The notes under the pieces: generated by a model
The model's input: only the letters and a program-made list of their open reading frames with translations
Database searches by the model: none
What the model was told of the DNA's origin: nothing
Program-made: the position numbers and the translations under genes
Source: Amycolatopsis balhimycina FH 1894
Lineage (GTDB): Bacteria > Actinomycetota > Actinomycetes > Mycobacteriales > Pseudonocardiaceae
Assembly: GCF_000384295.1 (NCBI RefSeq)
Contig: NZ_KB913037.1
Span: 9,499,508-9,563,507 of the forward strand
Length of the DNA: 64,000 nt
Direction: 5' to 3'
Part shown: positions 25,562 to 35,831 of the stretch, one piece after another
Numbering within the stretch: the stretch's first letter is position 1
How the letters are laid out: each line of letters begins with the position of its first letter

Positions 25562-26407
25562 ATGAGGTGTCGTGGTGAACACGCGCGGCGGCTGCACGGG
25601 CGATTGCTGTCCATGGCCGACCGGCACCGGTCGATCGACGTCGCGCTGCGGGTGTGGCGCCGGGACGCGGAGGTGGACGGCATGTTGGTGGCCGCGGCGC
25701 TGGCGTTCCGGATATTCATCTGGCTGCTGCCGTGCGGCCTGCTCCTGACCGCGTTGCTGGGGCTCACCGCGTCCGGGGGCCGCTCGCTGGCGGAGCTCAC
25801 CCGGCGGATCGGGATGAGCCCGCTGATCACCAACGTGATCGGCCAGATCGGTGCGCAGGCCGAGCATGGCTGGTACGTCACCGCACTGATCGGCTTGGTA
25901 CCCATGGGCGTTGCGGGAATCAAGCTTGGCCATGCGCTGGACGGGATCCACGCCCGGGTCCGGCGGACCGCCGCGGACCGCCGGCTGTGGCCGGCGCTGG
26001 CCCGGGCCGCCCGGTACAACACCGCAGTGCTGGGGATCGTCGTCGGCAACCTCGTGGCCCCGGGCGTCGGCGCGGCCGTCGGCCAGCCGATCCTCGTGAT
26101 CGTCGTGTCGTCACTGGCGCTCTACTTCGGATCCGGGGCCGTCCTGCTCACCGTCGAGTGGCCGCCGCGCTGGTGCCGCATCCTTCCTGGCGCCGCGCTC
26201 ATCGCGCTCGGCATCGAGGGTCTGCATCTGGTGTCCGTGCTCTACCTGCCCGGCCAACTGGCCAGCGCCTCCCAGGTCTTCGGCACCCTCGGCGCCGCTG
26301 CGGCCATCCTGGTGTGGCTGGCCCTCATCGCCCGCCTCGTCGTACTCGGCCAGGTCCTCAACGCCGTCCTCGCCGAACGCGGCCCGCGTAGCCGCAGAGC
26401 GAACTAA
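25562..26407 (+). CDS. YihY/BrkB-family inner membrane protein
   Basis: Polytopic protein of 281 residues with about six hydrophobic segments, matching the YihY/UPF0761 (formerly ribonuclease BN) family: early ALAFRIFIWLLPCGLLL, then TALIGLVPMGVAGIKLG and a C-terminal LGAAAAILVWLALIARLVVLG block with a final basic tail. Its biochemical role is not established for the family. The start at ATG 25562 is chosen because the sequence upstream belongs to the PDZ remnant; ATG 25613 is the alternative. Confidence 0.72.
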   Translation: MRCRGEHARRLHGRLLSMADRHRSIDVALRVWRRDAEVDGMLVAAALAFRIFIWLLPCGLLLTALLGLTASGGRSLAELTRRIGMSPLITNVIGQIGAQAEHGWYVTALIGLVPMGVAGIKLGHALDGIHARVRRTAADRRLWPALARAARYNTAVLGIVVGNLVAPGVGAAVGQPILVIVVSSLALYFGSGAVLLTVEWPPRWCRILPGAALIALGIEGLHLVSVLYLPGQLASASQVFGTLGAAAAILVWLALIARLVVLGQVLNAVLAERGPRSRRAN

Positions 26408-26460
26408 CCAGTATCGGGTGATGCCGACGCCGTGAGTAGCGCACAGGCTCGGTAGGTGCC

Positions 26461-26500
26461 ATGACTGCTACCGAGGGAACATGACTGCTACCGAGGGAAA
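26461..26500 (+). repeat. 20-bp perfect tandem duplication over the nhaC start codon
   Basis: The 20-mer beginning ATGACTGCTACCGAGGGAA is repeated back to back at 26461-26480 and 26481-26500 (the base after the second copy's AA differs). The first copy creates a seven-codon frame, MTATEGT, whose stop overlaps the ATG of the second copy (ATGA at 26481-26484). Confidence 0.85.
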
Positions 26501-27971
26501 CCGTGCCGTCCGCCGGCCATCACTGGTCGACGCGGTGGTCCCGATCGTCACGCTGGTGGTGCTGATCGGCGGGGCGCTGGCGCTGTTCGGGTTGGGGGCA
26601 CTGGACGGGCCGCTCCAGGTGGCGCTGGTGTTGTGCGCCATGGTCGCGGCGCTCGTCGTGCTCAAGAACGGCCACCGCTGGGAGGACATCCAGGTCTCGG
26701 CGCAGCGGGCCGTCGCCTCGATCACCAGCGCGATCTTCATCCTGCTCGCGGTGGGGGCGCTGATCGGCACGTGGAACCTGTCCGGCACGATCCCGACACT
26801 GGTCTACTACGGAATCCAGGTGTTGTCGCCATCCTGGTACTACGCGGCGACCGCGCTGATCTGCGGCATCGTCGCGATGTCGATCGGCAGCTCGTGGACG
26901 ACCGCGGGCACGATCGGCGTCGGGCTGGTCGGCATCGCCGCGATGCTGGGCGTGTCACCGGGGATCACGGCCGGGGCGGTGATCTCGGGAGCCTACCTGG
27001 GCGACAAGCTGTCCCCGCTCTCGGAGACGACCGTGCTGACCGCGCAACTGGTCAAGGCCAACGTCTACGAGCACATCAAGCGCCAGGCCTGGACATCGGT
27101 GCCGGCGTTCGGCATCGCCTTCGTGCTGTTCGGGTTGATCGGCCTGTTCTGGGGGCCGGCGCCGACCCACGCGGGTGACACATCCTCGGAACTCACCGCA
27201 CTCGGCCACATTTACTGGATCACACCGATCAACCTGCTGCCGCTGGTACTGCTGGTCGGACTGTCCATCCGCAAGACCCCTGCGTCGCTGGCACTGGCCG
27301 CCTCGGCGATCTTCGCCGGGATCCTCGCCCCGTTCACCCAGTACGACGTGGTGCGCAACTTCCTGGCCGACCCCGGCGCCGGCCCGCTGCGGGCGGCCAT
27401 CCAGGCCATGTGGCAGGCGATGGCCACCGGCTTCTCGAAGGACTCCGGGATCGGCGACATCGACCGGCTGCTGTCCCGCGGCGGCATGGACAGCATGCTG
27501 CTGACCTTGTGGCTGATCATCGGCGCGGTCACGTTCGGCACGATCCTCGAGGAGTTCGGCCTCGTCAACCGCCTGATCGACCCGGTGATCCGGGCCGCCA
27601 AGAGCACCGGGCGGTTGTATCTCACGGTATTCGCGACCGCCTTCGGGCTCAACATCGTCGCCGGCGACCAGTACATCGCCCTGGTGCTGCCGGCCAAGAT
27701 CTACCGCGCCGAGTTCGCCCGGCGCGGCCTGGCCCCGACCAACCTGTCACGCCTGACCGCCGACAGCGGCACGGTCACCTCACCGCTGGTGCCGTGGAAC
27801 TCCTGCGGCGCCTTCATGGCCGCCGTCCTCGGCGTGCCGACGCTGGTCTACCTGCCTTTCTGCTTCTTCAACATCGCCAGCCCGTTGCTCAGCGTCATCT
27901 ACGGGTGCACTGGTTTCAAGATCGAGCGAATCGAACCTGCCGGATCGGGCCGAAGGGACGAAGACCGATGA
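26481..27971 (+). CDS. nhaC: NhaC-family Na+/H+ antiporter
   Basis: Antiporter of 496 residues with about 11-12 membrane helices. It shows NhaC-type motifs: SIGSSWTTAGTIGVGLVGIA, SGAYLGDKLSPLSETT, and late VAGDQYIALVLPAKIYR and DSGTVTSPLVPWNSCGAFMA. It exchanges Na+ (or a cationic solute) for H+ across the membrane. It is the first gene of an operon with an APC antiporter and arginine deiminase; the next ATG overlaps its stop. Possible roles are pH and ion balance while arginine is degraded. Note the 20-bp duplication over its start. Confidence 0.88.
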   Translation: MTATEGNRAVRRPSLVDAVVPIVTLVVLIGGALALFGLGALDGPLQVALVLCAMVAALVVLKNGHRWEDIQVSAQRAVASITSAIFILLAVGALIGTWNLSGTIPTLVYYGIQVLSPSWYYAATALICGIVAMSIGSSWTTAGTIGVGLVGIAAMLGVSPGITAGAVISGAYLGDKLSPLSETTVLTAQLVKANVYEHIKRQAWTSVPAFGIAFVLFGLIGLFWGPAPTHAGDTSSELTALGHIYWITPINLLPLVLLVGLSIRKTPASLALAASAIFAGILAPFTQYDVVRNFLADPGAGPLRAAIQAMWQAMATGFSKDSGIGDIDRLLSRGGMDSMLLTLWLIIGAVTFGTILEEFGLVNRLIDPVIRAAKSTGRLYLTVFATAFGLNIVAGDQYIALVLPAKIYRAEFARRGLAPTNLSRLTADSGTVTSPLVPWNSCGAFMAAVLGVPTLVYLPFCFFNIASPLLSVIYGCTGFKIERIEPAGSGRRDEDR

Positions 27972-29407
27972 GCACGACCGAAACGGCGGCCACCCCCGCC
28001 GCCAAGCTCACCTTCTGGACGATGACCGCGATGGTCGTCGGGTCCATGGTGGGCGCCGGCGTCTTCTCGCTGCCCGCCAGGTTCGCTCAGGAGACCGGCA
28101 TCGCCGGAGCCCTCGTCGCGTGGGCCATCGCCGGTGGTGGCATGTTGATGCTGGCCTTCGTCTTCCAGACACTGGCGAACCGCAAGCCGGACCTGGACTC
28201 CGGGGTCTACGCATACGCGAAGGCCGGTTTCGGGGAGTACATCGGGTTCTTCTCCGCGTTCGGCTACTGGGCCAGCGCCTGCGTCGGCAACGTGACCTAC
28301 TGGGTGCTGGTCATGTCCACGCTCGGCGCGATCTGGCCCGCACTCGGCGACGGTGACACGTTTCTCGCGCTGATGCTGTCCACGGCCGGCGTGTGGTTGT
28401 TCTACTACCTCATTCGGCGTGGAGCGCGGGAAGCGGCGAGCCTGAACCGGATCGTCACGGTCGCCAAGGTCGTCCCCATCCTGATCTTCGTGTTGCTGGC
28501 GCTGTTCGCGTTGGACCCGGACGTGTTCGCAGCCAACTGGGGCGGCGACGGGGACGTCGGATCGTTGTTCGAACAGGTAAGGGGGACGATGCTGGTCACC
28601 GTCTTCGTGTTCCTGGGCGTCGAGGGCGCCAGCGTCTACTCCCGGCACGCCCAGCAACGCGAGCATGTCGGACGCGCGACCGTGCTGGGTTTCGTCAGCG
28701 TGGCGTCCGTGTTCGCCTCGGTCACGATCGTGTCCTACGGAATCATGCCGTACAGCGAGATCGCGCACCTGCGGCAACCGTCCATGGCCGGCGTGCTCGA
28801 AACGGCGGTCGGCCCGTGGGGGAAGATCCTCGTGAGCGTGGGTCTCATCGTCTCGGTGCTCGGCGCCTACCTGGCGTGGACACTGATGGCTGCCGAGGTG
28901 TTGTTCGTGGCCGCCAAGGATGACGACATGCCGCGGTTCTTACGGGCGGCCAACGCGGCCGACGTACCGACAGCGTCGCTGTTGATGTCGACGATCCTCG
29001 TCCAGGTCATGCTGATCGTGGCGATGTTCTCCGGCGACGCCTTCGGCTTCACCCTCGACCTGACCAGTGCGCTGACTTTGCTGCCGTTCCTGTTCGCGGC
29101 CGGGTACGCGCTCAAGCTGGCGCTCACCGGGGAGACCTACGCCGGCAATCCGCGCGGCCGCGGCCGAGAGATCGTGGTGGGCGCGCTCGCCACGATCTAC
29201 ACGGTGTTCCTGCTCTTCGCGGCGGGCCCGAAGTTCATCCTGCTGTCGTTCGTCATCTACGCCCCGGCGACGATCCTGTTCGTGATGGCCCGCCGCGAGC
29301 AGGGCAGGCGCCTGTTCTCCCCGGCCGAAATCGTGATCCTGGCGATTTCCGTCGTGGGCGCGGTGGTCGGCGTTGCCGCCCTCGCAACCGGCGCGCTCAC
29401 GATCTGA
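27968..29407 (+). CDS. arcD: APC-family arginine/ornithine-type antiporter
   Basis: Amino acid transporter of 479 residues with 12-13 helices, of the basic amino acid/polyamine antiporter (ArcD-like) group: [20 protein letters not shown] at helix 1, [23 protein letters not shown] in pattern after it, and [16 protein letters not shown] in helix 6. ATG 27968 overlaps the nhaC stop. Directly upstream of arginine deiminase, it most likely imports arginine in exchange for citrulline or ornithine. The gene symbol is given on context and family. Confidence 0.8.
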   Translation: MSTTETAATPAAKLTFWTMTAMVVGSMVGAGVFSLPARFAQETGIAGALVAWAIAGGGMLMLAFVFQTLANRKPDLDSGVYAYAKAGFGEYIGFFSAFGYWASACVGNVTYWVLVMSTLGAIWPALGDGDTFLALMLSTAGVWLFYYLIRRGAREAASLNRIVTVAKVVPILIFVLLALFALDPDVFAANWGGDGDVGSLFEQVRGTMLVTVFVFLGVEGASVYSRHAQQREHVGRATVLGFVSVASVFASVTIVSYGIMPYSEIAHLRQPSMAGVLETAVGPWGKILVSVGLIVSVLGAYLAWTLMAAEVLFVAAKDDDMPRFLRAANAADVPTASLLMSTILVQVMLIVAMFSGDAFGFTLDLTSALTLLPFLFAAGYALKLALTGETYAGNPRGRGREIVVGALATIYTVFLLFAAGPKFILLSFVIYAPATILFVMARREQGRRLFSPAEIVILAISVVGAVVGVAALATGALTI

Positions 29408-29453
29408 TGCCTACGAGGAGCACCCGAACCACACACTCGACGAAAGAGGAAAA

Positions 29454-30698
29454 ATGTCGACACAGAAAACCGGCACGGCACACGGGGTGCACTCCGAGGT
29501 GGGGAAGTTGCGCAAGGTGCTGGTCTGCGCGCCGGGCCTGGCACACTTGCGACTGACCCCGACGAACAGCGGCGATCTGCTGTTCGACGACGTGATGTGG
29601 GTGCAGAACGCCCGCCGCGACCACTTCGACTTCGTCGCCAAGATGCGCGAGCGCGGCGTGGAGGTCGTCGAACTGCACGATGTTCTCGCCGAGACCATGG
29701 CGATCCCCGAGGCGAAAGCCTGGTTGCTCGACCGCAAGATCGTCGCCAACGAGGTCGGGCTCGGCCTCGTTGACGATACCCGTGCGTTCCTGGAGAGCCT
29801 CGAGTATCAGCGCCTCGCCGAGTACCTGATCGGCGGTCTATCCACAGTAGACCTTCCGGATCAGCTCCGGCCTGGATACGTGGCGCTGGCGCGCGAGTCG
29901 GCGGGCGTGCCGTGTTACTTGATGCCGCCGCTGCCGAACACGCTCTACACCCGCGACACCACCTGCTGGCTCTATGGTGGCGTGACGCTCAACCCGCTGT
30001 ACTGGCCGGCCCGCCACGACGAGACGCTGCTGATGAAGGCGATCTACGAGTTCCACCCGGACTTCGCCGACTCCACTGTGTGGTGGGGCGACCCGGAACG
30101 GGGCTGGGGCACAGCGACGCTCGAGGGTGGGGACGTGATGCCGGTGGGCAACGGCGTTGTGCTGGTCGGCATGAGCGAGCGCACTTCCCGGCAGGCGATC
30201 ACGCAGCTCGCCGCAGCGCTGTTCGAAGCCGGCGCTGCCGAGCGGGTGATCATCGCCGGGATGCCCAAGCTGCGCGCTGCCATGCACCTGGACACGATCT
30301 TCACCTTCGCCGACCGCGACCTGGTGACCGTGTACCCCAACATCGTCGACGGGATCCACACGTTCACCCTCCGGCCGGGCGACCCGATCGAGGTGACCGA
30401 GGACAAGCTGCCCTTTGTCGACGTCGTGGCCGGCGCACTCAACCTGAATGCGCTGCGCGTCGTCGAGACCGGTGGCGACGTGTACGCCGCCGAGCGGGGC
30501 CAATGGGACAGCGGCAACAACCTCGTCGCCGTCGAGCCCGGCGTGGTGGTCGCCTACGACCGCAACACCTACACCAACTCGTTGCTACGCGAGGAAGGTA
30601 TCGAGGTCATCACCATCGTCGGAGCCGAACTCGGTCGTGGCCGCGGTGGCGGCCACTGCATGACCTGCCCCCTCATCCGCGACCACCTCGACTACTAG
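29454..30698 (+). CDS. arcA: Arginine deiminase
   Basis: Hydrolyses L-arginine to L-citrulline and ammonia, the first step of the arginine deiminase pathway. The 414-residue length is normal. Family motifs seen are [43 protein letters not shown], and the nucleophile C402 in [13 protein letters not shown] 29454 follows AAAGAGGAA. No arcB (ornithine carbamoyltransferase) or arcC (carbamate kinase) follows; an IS remnant begins 90 bases on. Without these in cis the operon would give ammonia and citrulline but no ATP, unless the genes are elsewhere. Confidence 0.93.
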   Translation: MSTQKTGTAHGVHSEVGKLRKVLVCAPGLAHLRLTPTNSGDLLFDDVMWVQNARRDHFDFVAKMRERGVEVVELHDVLAETMAIPEAKAWLLDRKIVANEVGLGLVDDTRAFLESLEYQRLAEYLIGGLSTVDLPDQLRPGYVALARESAGVPCYLMPPLPNTLYTRDTTCWLYGGVTLNPLYWPARHDETLLMKAIYEFHPDFADSTVWWGDPERGWGTATLEGGDVMPVGNGVVLVGMSERTSRQAITQLAAALFEAGAAERVIIAGMPKLRAAMHLDTIFTFADRDLVTVYPNIVDGIHTFTLRPGDPIEVTEDKLPFVDVVAGALNLNALRVVETGGDVYAAERGQWDSGNNLVAVEPGVVVAYDRNTYTNSLLREEGIEVITIVGAELGRGRGGGHCMTCPLIRDHLDY

Positions 30699-30787
30699 TA
30701 CTACAGGGTTTGTGGGGTTCCAGAAGTCGGTTCACGGATCCGACCCGGCGTTGGGCACGTTCAACGGGCTGGGCATGATCGCCGGCC

Positions 30788-31110
30788 GTGGCGCTGCGTT
30801 TGCTCTGGCTGATCTTCCTCCGGTTTGTGGGTCTGCTGGTGTTGCTCGGGCGCTCGTCGGCGTCCAAGGACGTCGAGTTGCTGGTGTTACGCCACGAGGT
30901 CGCCGTGCTGCGCCGAAGCAACCCGAAACCTCGCCTGGACTGGGCCGCCCGGGCTGTGGTCGCCGCCGCTGGTCCGGCTGCTGCCCAAGGTGCTGCGAAC
31001 ACACCCTGGTTACCCCGTACGATCGGGCGCCGGCACCGTCGACTGGTGGCCGCGAAGTGGCCATATCCACATCGGCACGGGAGTCCGCCTGTCGACGCTG
31101 CGATCCCTCC
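30788..31110 (+). pseudogene. Integrase-core transposase remnant
   Basis: GTG 30788 begins the typical N-terminus (LLVLLGRSSASKDVELLVLR, HEVAVLRRSNPKPRLDW), followed by LVRLLPKVLRTH in one other frame and RRHRRLVAAKWPYPHRHG in the first. At least two frameshifts are needed and the catalytic core is absent. Same family and orientation as the remnant at 23.5 kb. Confidence 0.65.
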
Positions 31111-31881
31111 CCATGACGGGCTGGGCGTTCAACACGGTCCGGCGCGAGATCGACAAGCCGTCGGCGATCGAGGGCGCGCTGGTGTGGCTGAGCACGAACA
31201 CCGTGAACGTGTCGCGGCTGGGCGATCTGACGACGCTGCGGGGTGTGCTGGACCAGCTGGCGCTGAAGATGGACGGGACGGCCGCTGCGGCGAAGACGGT
31301 GTTCCGCAAGCGCGCGGTGGTGTTCAATGCGCTGGAGTACGCGGTGGAGCGGGACCTGTTGCCGGCGAACCGGTTGCCGGAGGTGAAGTGGACGGCGCCG
31401 AAGCGGGTCCGGGCGATCGACACGCGCGTCGTCGTCAACACATCCAGGGCCCGCGCTTGTGCGGCCGGTGCCGTGCCCGCCGCCGCTGACGGCGATGCTG
31501 CAGCAGCACCTCGAGCAGTACGGCGTCGTCGACGACGGCCGGCTGTTCAGGAGCTTGGACGGCGGTGATGTTGCCGAGTCGACGCTGGCGCGGGTGTGGG
31601 ACAAGGCGCGCAAGGCGGCGCTGTCGGCGGAGGAGTACCGATCGCCGCTGGCGCGTCGGCCGTACGATTTGCGGCACGCGTGTGTGTCGACCTGGCTCGC
31701 CGGCGGGGGGATCTCAGCGCAGGTAGCGATGTGGGCGGGGCACTCGGTTGCCGTTCTGCACGAGGTATACGCCAAAGTGCTGGCCGGGCTCGAAGAAGAG
31801 TCGCTGGGCAAGATCGCCCGCATCCTGGGCCTGCCAGCCGACGACGAGGACCAGGACGAGGACGACCTGGACAGTGCGTAG
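31107..31881 (+). pseudogene. Tyrosine site-specific integrase, middle deleted and frameshifted
   Basis: Phage/ICE-type integrase remnant. The N-terminal SAM-like core-binding part is readable to about 31440 (KTVFRKRAVVFNALEYAVER, NRLPEVKWTAPK). Then the frame shifts and about 60-80 residues, including the first catalytic Arg, are missing. The C-terminal catalytic part resumes at 31459 (TRPVPCPP-like, DGRLFR, RPYDLRHACVSTWL with Arg and His, GHSVAVLHEVYAK with His and Tyr) and runs to 31881. Not active. No tRNA or attachment site is seen beside it, and 31882-32159 shows no gene. Confidence 0.7.
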
Positions 31882-32159
31882 CCCGAGCCAGTAGCCCGAG
31901 CCGATCAGCTCGACAAGGTCACTGTCCCAGTCGTTCACGAGGCATGTCGCGCAACAGATCCCTCTGCGCGGACGCTTGGCCCGCGTGCCGGGTACCCCCT
32001 TGCCCTGTCACCCGGCGCAGCCGCTCGAATGCAGGGTGGCACGGAGATCCCCGCTCAGGCACGTCACCACCAATCCACCCACTGCAACCCGCCAGCAGCA
32101 GCGTCGTCTGCCACGTCGCGCTCGCGGCGCTGGCTGAGGCCCCGAACCTGCAACGATAG

Positions 32160-32435
32160 ATGGCTACCGTCCCGGCTATCGAGGAGGGGGAAGTCGATGT
32201 CGACACACGGGCGGGGCTGTCCAACCAGATCGACGTGGAGTGGACGTTCGCGTCCGAGCACAACGACGGGTCGGACCTGTTCGCGTTGCCGCTGCTGGCG
32301 CTGCGGTTCGCGCCGAACCTCGACGGTCACAACGCGGCGCTGGCGGGGAAGTTCGCGTCGCTGCGGTCGACCGTCACCGACCCGGACGGGAACACCGAGC
32401 GCCAGACGATCATCCGGGCATACGCGCTGAGGTGA
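32160..32435 (+). pseudogene. 3' remnant of a subtilase paralogue
   Basis: A 91-codon frame matches the C-terminus of the subtilase that follows: VEWTFASEHNDGSD, LRFAPNLDGHNAAL, then directly FASLRSTVTDPDGN and RQTIIRAYALR. About 55 codons present in the intact gene (between AGK and FVSLRS) are deleted in frame. The first 20 codons are unrelated. It is the left-hand trace of a decayed tandem array. Confidence 0.72.
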
Positions 32436-32540
32436 CAACGCTCCTCGCCGATTCGGTGCAACCAGATCAGGCCCCGACAACGTGCTGATCATGGTTAGCG
32501 GCGGCCGGCGAGGAGTTGTCGCGTGTTTTCTGGAGGGTTG

Positions 32541-35500
32541 ATGACCCACAAACGGGCTCGGTTGAGCCTGCTCACCGCGGCTTTGGTCGCGGGCGTGGTC
32601 GCGCCAGCCGTGGGGGCGCCGGGTGTCGCGGGGGCTGTCGTGACACCCGACGTCGCGCCTGCTGGACCCACGATCACCTTGCTGACCGGGGACAAGGTCA
32701 CCATCGGCGGCATGCGTGGTGTGACCGCGCACGCGGCGAAAGGTCGCGAGAACGTCAGCTTCTTCACGCAGAAGGACCTCGACGGCGACACGCACGTCAT
32801 CCCGTCCGACGCCGCTGTCCTGCTGGCCAAGGGAAAGCTGGACCCACGTCTGTTCGACGTCACCGAGCTGGCCCGGATCGGCTACGACGACGCCTCTCGC
32901 GACAAGCTGCCGTTGATCGTCGACTACCCGGGCAGGACCCCGAAGATGGCGAGTGCGCAGGTCAGCCGGGAGCTGCCGGCGATGAGCGCGGCGGCCGTGT
33001 CGGTGGACCGGACGCCCGATTTCTGGTCCACCGCGAAGAATGCCGATCACATCTGGCTCGACGGGCCAGTCAGGGCGAGCCTGGACCAGTCCGTGCCGCA
33101 GATCGGCGCACCGGAGGCGTGGGCGGCTGGCTACACCGGCGCCGGCACGACGGTGGCGGTGCTGGACACCGGTATCGATGTGACGCACCCGGATCTGTCG
33201 GACGCGGTGACGGGTGAGAAGAACTTCACCGACAGCGACACCACCGATGACCGGTTCGGGCATGGCACACATGTCGCGTCGGTCATCACCGGCAGTGGCG
33301 CGGCCAGCGGCGGCAAGTACAAGGGTGTCGCGCCTGATGCGAAGCTGCTCAACGGCAAGGTGTTGAACGACTCCGGTGGCGGGTTGGACTCCTGGATCAT
33401 CGCGGGCATGGAGTGGGCCGCACAGAGCGGCGCCGACGTGGTGAACATGAGTCTCGGCAGCCCGTTCCCGAGCGATGGCACGGACCCGATGTCGCAGGCG
33501 GTCAACCGGATGACGGCTGAGACGGGCACGTTATTCGTCATCGCGGCCGGCAACTCCGGTGGGCAGATCGGCAGCCCGGGTGCTGCGGACGCGGCGTTGA
33601 CGGTCGGCGCTGTCGACCGGAACGACCAGCTCGCGAGCTTCTCGAGCCGCACCCGTGAGGACGGCGCTATCAAGCCGGACATCACCGCGCCCGGTGTGGA
33701 CATCGTGGCCGCCAAGGCGAAGAACGGTGTCATCGGCGACCCGGCCGCGGACGGCTACGTGAAGCTGTCCGGCACGTCGATGGCCGCGCCGCATGTCGCG
33801 GGTGCCGCGGCGATTCTCGCTGGTGAGCACCCGGACTGGAAGACTGACCAGCTGAAGCCGGCGTTGATGGGCAGTGCCAAGCCGAACGGCACGTCGAACC
33901 TGTTCGAGGAAGGCGCCGGCCGCGTCGATGTCGCCAAGGCCACCTCGTCGACCGTGTTCGCGTCGGCGGGAAGCTTCAGCCTCGGCACGGTCCAGTGGCC
34001 GCACACCGACGACCAGCCGATCACGAAGACCTTGACCTACACCAACACGGGCACGGCGCCGGTCACGCTCGACCTCGCCGCGGACATCAAGGGTCCGAAC
34101 GGATCCGCTGCCCCGCAGGGGATGTTCACCGTGTCGCCGGCGCAGCTCACGGTGCCGGCCGGCGGTCAGGCGTCCGCGACCGTCACGACCGACACGAAGG
34201 TCGACGGGGCGGACGGTGTCTACAGCGGTGTGGTGACCGCGACCGGTGGCGGCCAGTCGGTGCGTACGCCGCTGACGGTGAACCGTGAGGTCGAGAGATA
34301 TGACGTGACCATGAAGTTCGTCGACCTGAACGGTGCGCCGACCGGCCAGTACTTCTACCAGTTCATGGACGTCAACCACCCTGCCGCGTACAACGCGTAC
34401 GACGAGTCCGGCACGGTCGTCACTCGGATGCCGAAGGGCGAGTTCTACCTCACGGCCTTCGTCGAGACACCGAACGGCGAGAACAAGTGGAAGTACGCCG
34501 AGTTCGCGGAACCGTCGGTCACCATCACGGGCGCCACGTCGTTGGTCTTCGACGCACGTGACGCCAAGCCAGTCAGCTTCACGGTGGACAAGCCGAACGC
34601 CAAGGTCGGCGACGCACTGTTCCAGACCACCGTGACGACGGCCTATGGCAGTTACTCGTCCACGAGGTTCATCCAGAACTTCGACGACTTCCTCTTCAAG
34701 CCGTCCACCTCGTCGAAGAAGGACAGGTTCACCTTCGTCGCCGAGGCCCGCATGGGTGAGTGGAACGGCACGTCGTTCGACGGCGGCACCTACCTGTACC
34801 ACGTTCGGCACACGGAGAACGGCGCCGTGCCGAGTAATCTCCACTGGACCTTCCACGACTCGCAGCTCGCGAAGGTGCGGTCGGAGCACGCCGCGGCCAC
34901 GCCCGGTGTGGTCGGCTTCCGGGAGAACTTCCTCGTCGTGCCGCTGCCCGGCACGCTGACCGAGTACTACACGCCGAACGAGCCGTGGGACAGCCAGTTC
35001 ATCGAGATGGTCGACCCGGCCACCTTCGACTTCGTGTCGGTCGTCGACCAGGTCCGGCCGAGGAGCTTCAAGCTCGGCCGCACGACGACGGAACGCTGGA
35101 ACGTCGGCGTGTTCGGGCCCGCGTTCCCGAACGGTCTGAACGAGAAGCTGTACTTCGCCGCCCGAATCGGTGACCGCCTCAGGTTCGTCATGCCGATGTT
35201 CACCGACCAGGGCACGGGCCGCGCGGGTAGCGCCAACTCCGAGGGTGTCTCGACGCTCCTGCGGGACGGCAAGGTCGTCGGCGAGTACCAGAGTGCGGGC
35301 GTCGGCTTGTTCACGGTCGGGCCGGAGCGTGCCGAGTACACCCTGCGCACGACCGCCGACCGGTCCGCCTATGCCCGACTGTCCACGCAGGTCAGTGCGG
35401 AGTGGACGTTCGCCTCGGAGCACGGCTCCGAGGACGACCCCCCTCTCCTTCCGTTGCTGGCGGTGCGGTTCGCGCCGAACCTCGACGACCACAACGCCGC

Positions 35501-35768
35501 GCCGGCCGGGAAGCGGTTCACCATCCCGGTCTACGTGCAGCGCAACGGGTCCGACACCGTCGGCAAGGTTGGCATGTCTGCCATCGACGTCTCCTACGAC
35601 GACGGCAAGACGTGGGGACCGGCGAAGGTGGCGCGTGACGGCGACTGCTGGAAGGCGACGGTCGACCATCCGGCCGGTGCGCAGTTCGTGTCGCTGCGGT
35701 CGAGCATCACCGACGCGGACGGGCACACGGCGAAGCAGACGATCATCAGGGCGTACGCGCTGAAGTAG
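32541..35768 (+). CDS. Secreted S8 subtilisin-like serine protease
   Basis: Extracellular protease of 1075 residues. A signal peptide (about 1-32) is followed by a propeptide-like region and the S8 domain with D209 (VAVLDTGID), H241 (GHGTHVAS) and S413 (SGTSMAAPH); N of the oxyanion hole is in VIAAGNSGG. Residues about 470-580 look like a fibronectin/CARDB-like beta domain (TLTYTNTGTAPVTLDL), and the last 500 residues are beta-rich and unassigned. ATG 32541 has GGAGGG four bases upstream. It stands between remnants of two paralogues. It probably feeds on extracellular protein. Confidence 0.9.
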   Translation: MTHKRARLSLLTAALVAGVVAPAVGAPGVAGAVVTPDVAPAGPTITLLTGDKVTIGGMRGVTAHAAKGRENVSFFTQKDLDGDTHVIPSDAAVLLAKGKLDPRLFDVTELARIGYDDASRDKLPLIVDYPGRTPKMASAQVSRELPAMSAAAVSVDRTPDFWSTAKNADHIWLDGPVRASLDQSVPQIGAPEAWAAGYTGAGTTVAVLDTGIDVTHPDLSDAVTGEKNFTDSDTTDDRFGHGTHVASVITGSGAASGGKYKGVAPDAKLLNGKVLNDSGGGLDSWIIAGMEWAAQSGADVVNMSLGSPFPSDGTDPMSQAVNRMTAETGTLFVIAAGNSGGQIGSPGAADAALTVGAVDRNDQLASFSSRTREDGAIKPDITAPGVDIVAAKAKNGVIGDPAADGYVKLSGTSMAAPHVAGAAAILAGEHPDWKTDQLKPALMGSAKPNGTSNLFEEGAGRVDVAKATSSTVFASAGSFSLGTVQWPHTDDQPITKTLTYTNTGTAPVTLDLAADIKGPNGSAAPQGMFTVSPAQLTVPAGGQASATVTTDTKVDGADGVYSGVVTATGGGQSVRTPLTVNREVERYDVTMKFVDLNGAPTGQYFYQFMDVNHPAAYNAYDESGTVVTRMPKGEFYLTAFVETPNGENKWKYAEFAEPSVTITGATSLVFDARDAKPVSFTVDKPNAKVGDALFQTTVTTAYGSYSSTRFIQNFDDFLFKPSTSSKKDRFTFVAEARMGEWNGTSFDGGTYLYHVRHTENGAVPSNLHWTFHDSQLAKVRSEHAAATPGVVGFRENFLVVPLPGTLTEYYTPNEPWDSQFIEMVDPATFDFVSVVDQVRPRSFKLGRTTTERWNVGVFGPAFPNGLNEKLYFAARIGDRLRFVMPMFTDQGTGRAGSANSEGVSTLLRDGKVVGEYQSAGVGLFTVGPERAEYTLRTTADRSAYARLSTQVSAEWTFASEHGSEDDPPLLPLLAVRFAPNLDDHNAAPAGKRFTIPVYVQRNGSDTVGKVGMSAIDVSYDDGKTWGPAKVARDGDCWKATVDHPAGAQFVSLRSSITDADGHTAKQTIIRAYALK

Positions 35769-35831
35769 CCACAAACGGCAACCGTGAACGCGAGGTAGGC
35801 AACCGGGCAACACTCTGTGACGTACTGATCA

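Noticed and set aside
33531..35813. 760-codon minus-strand frame opposite the subtilase
   Set aside because: Antisense mirror of a gene with an intact catalytic triad; its sequence is Arg/Val/Asp-rich with no family.
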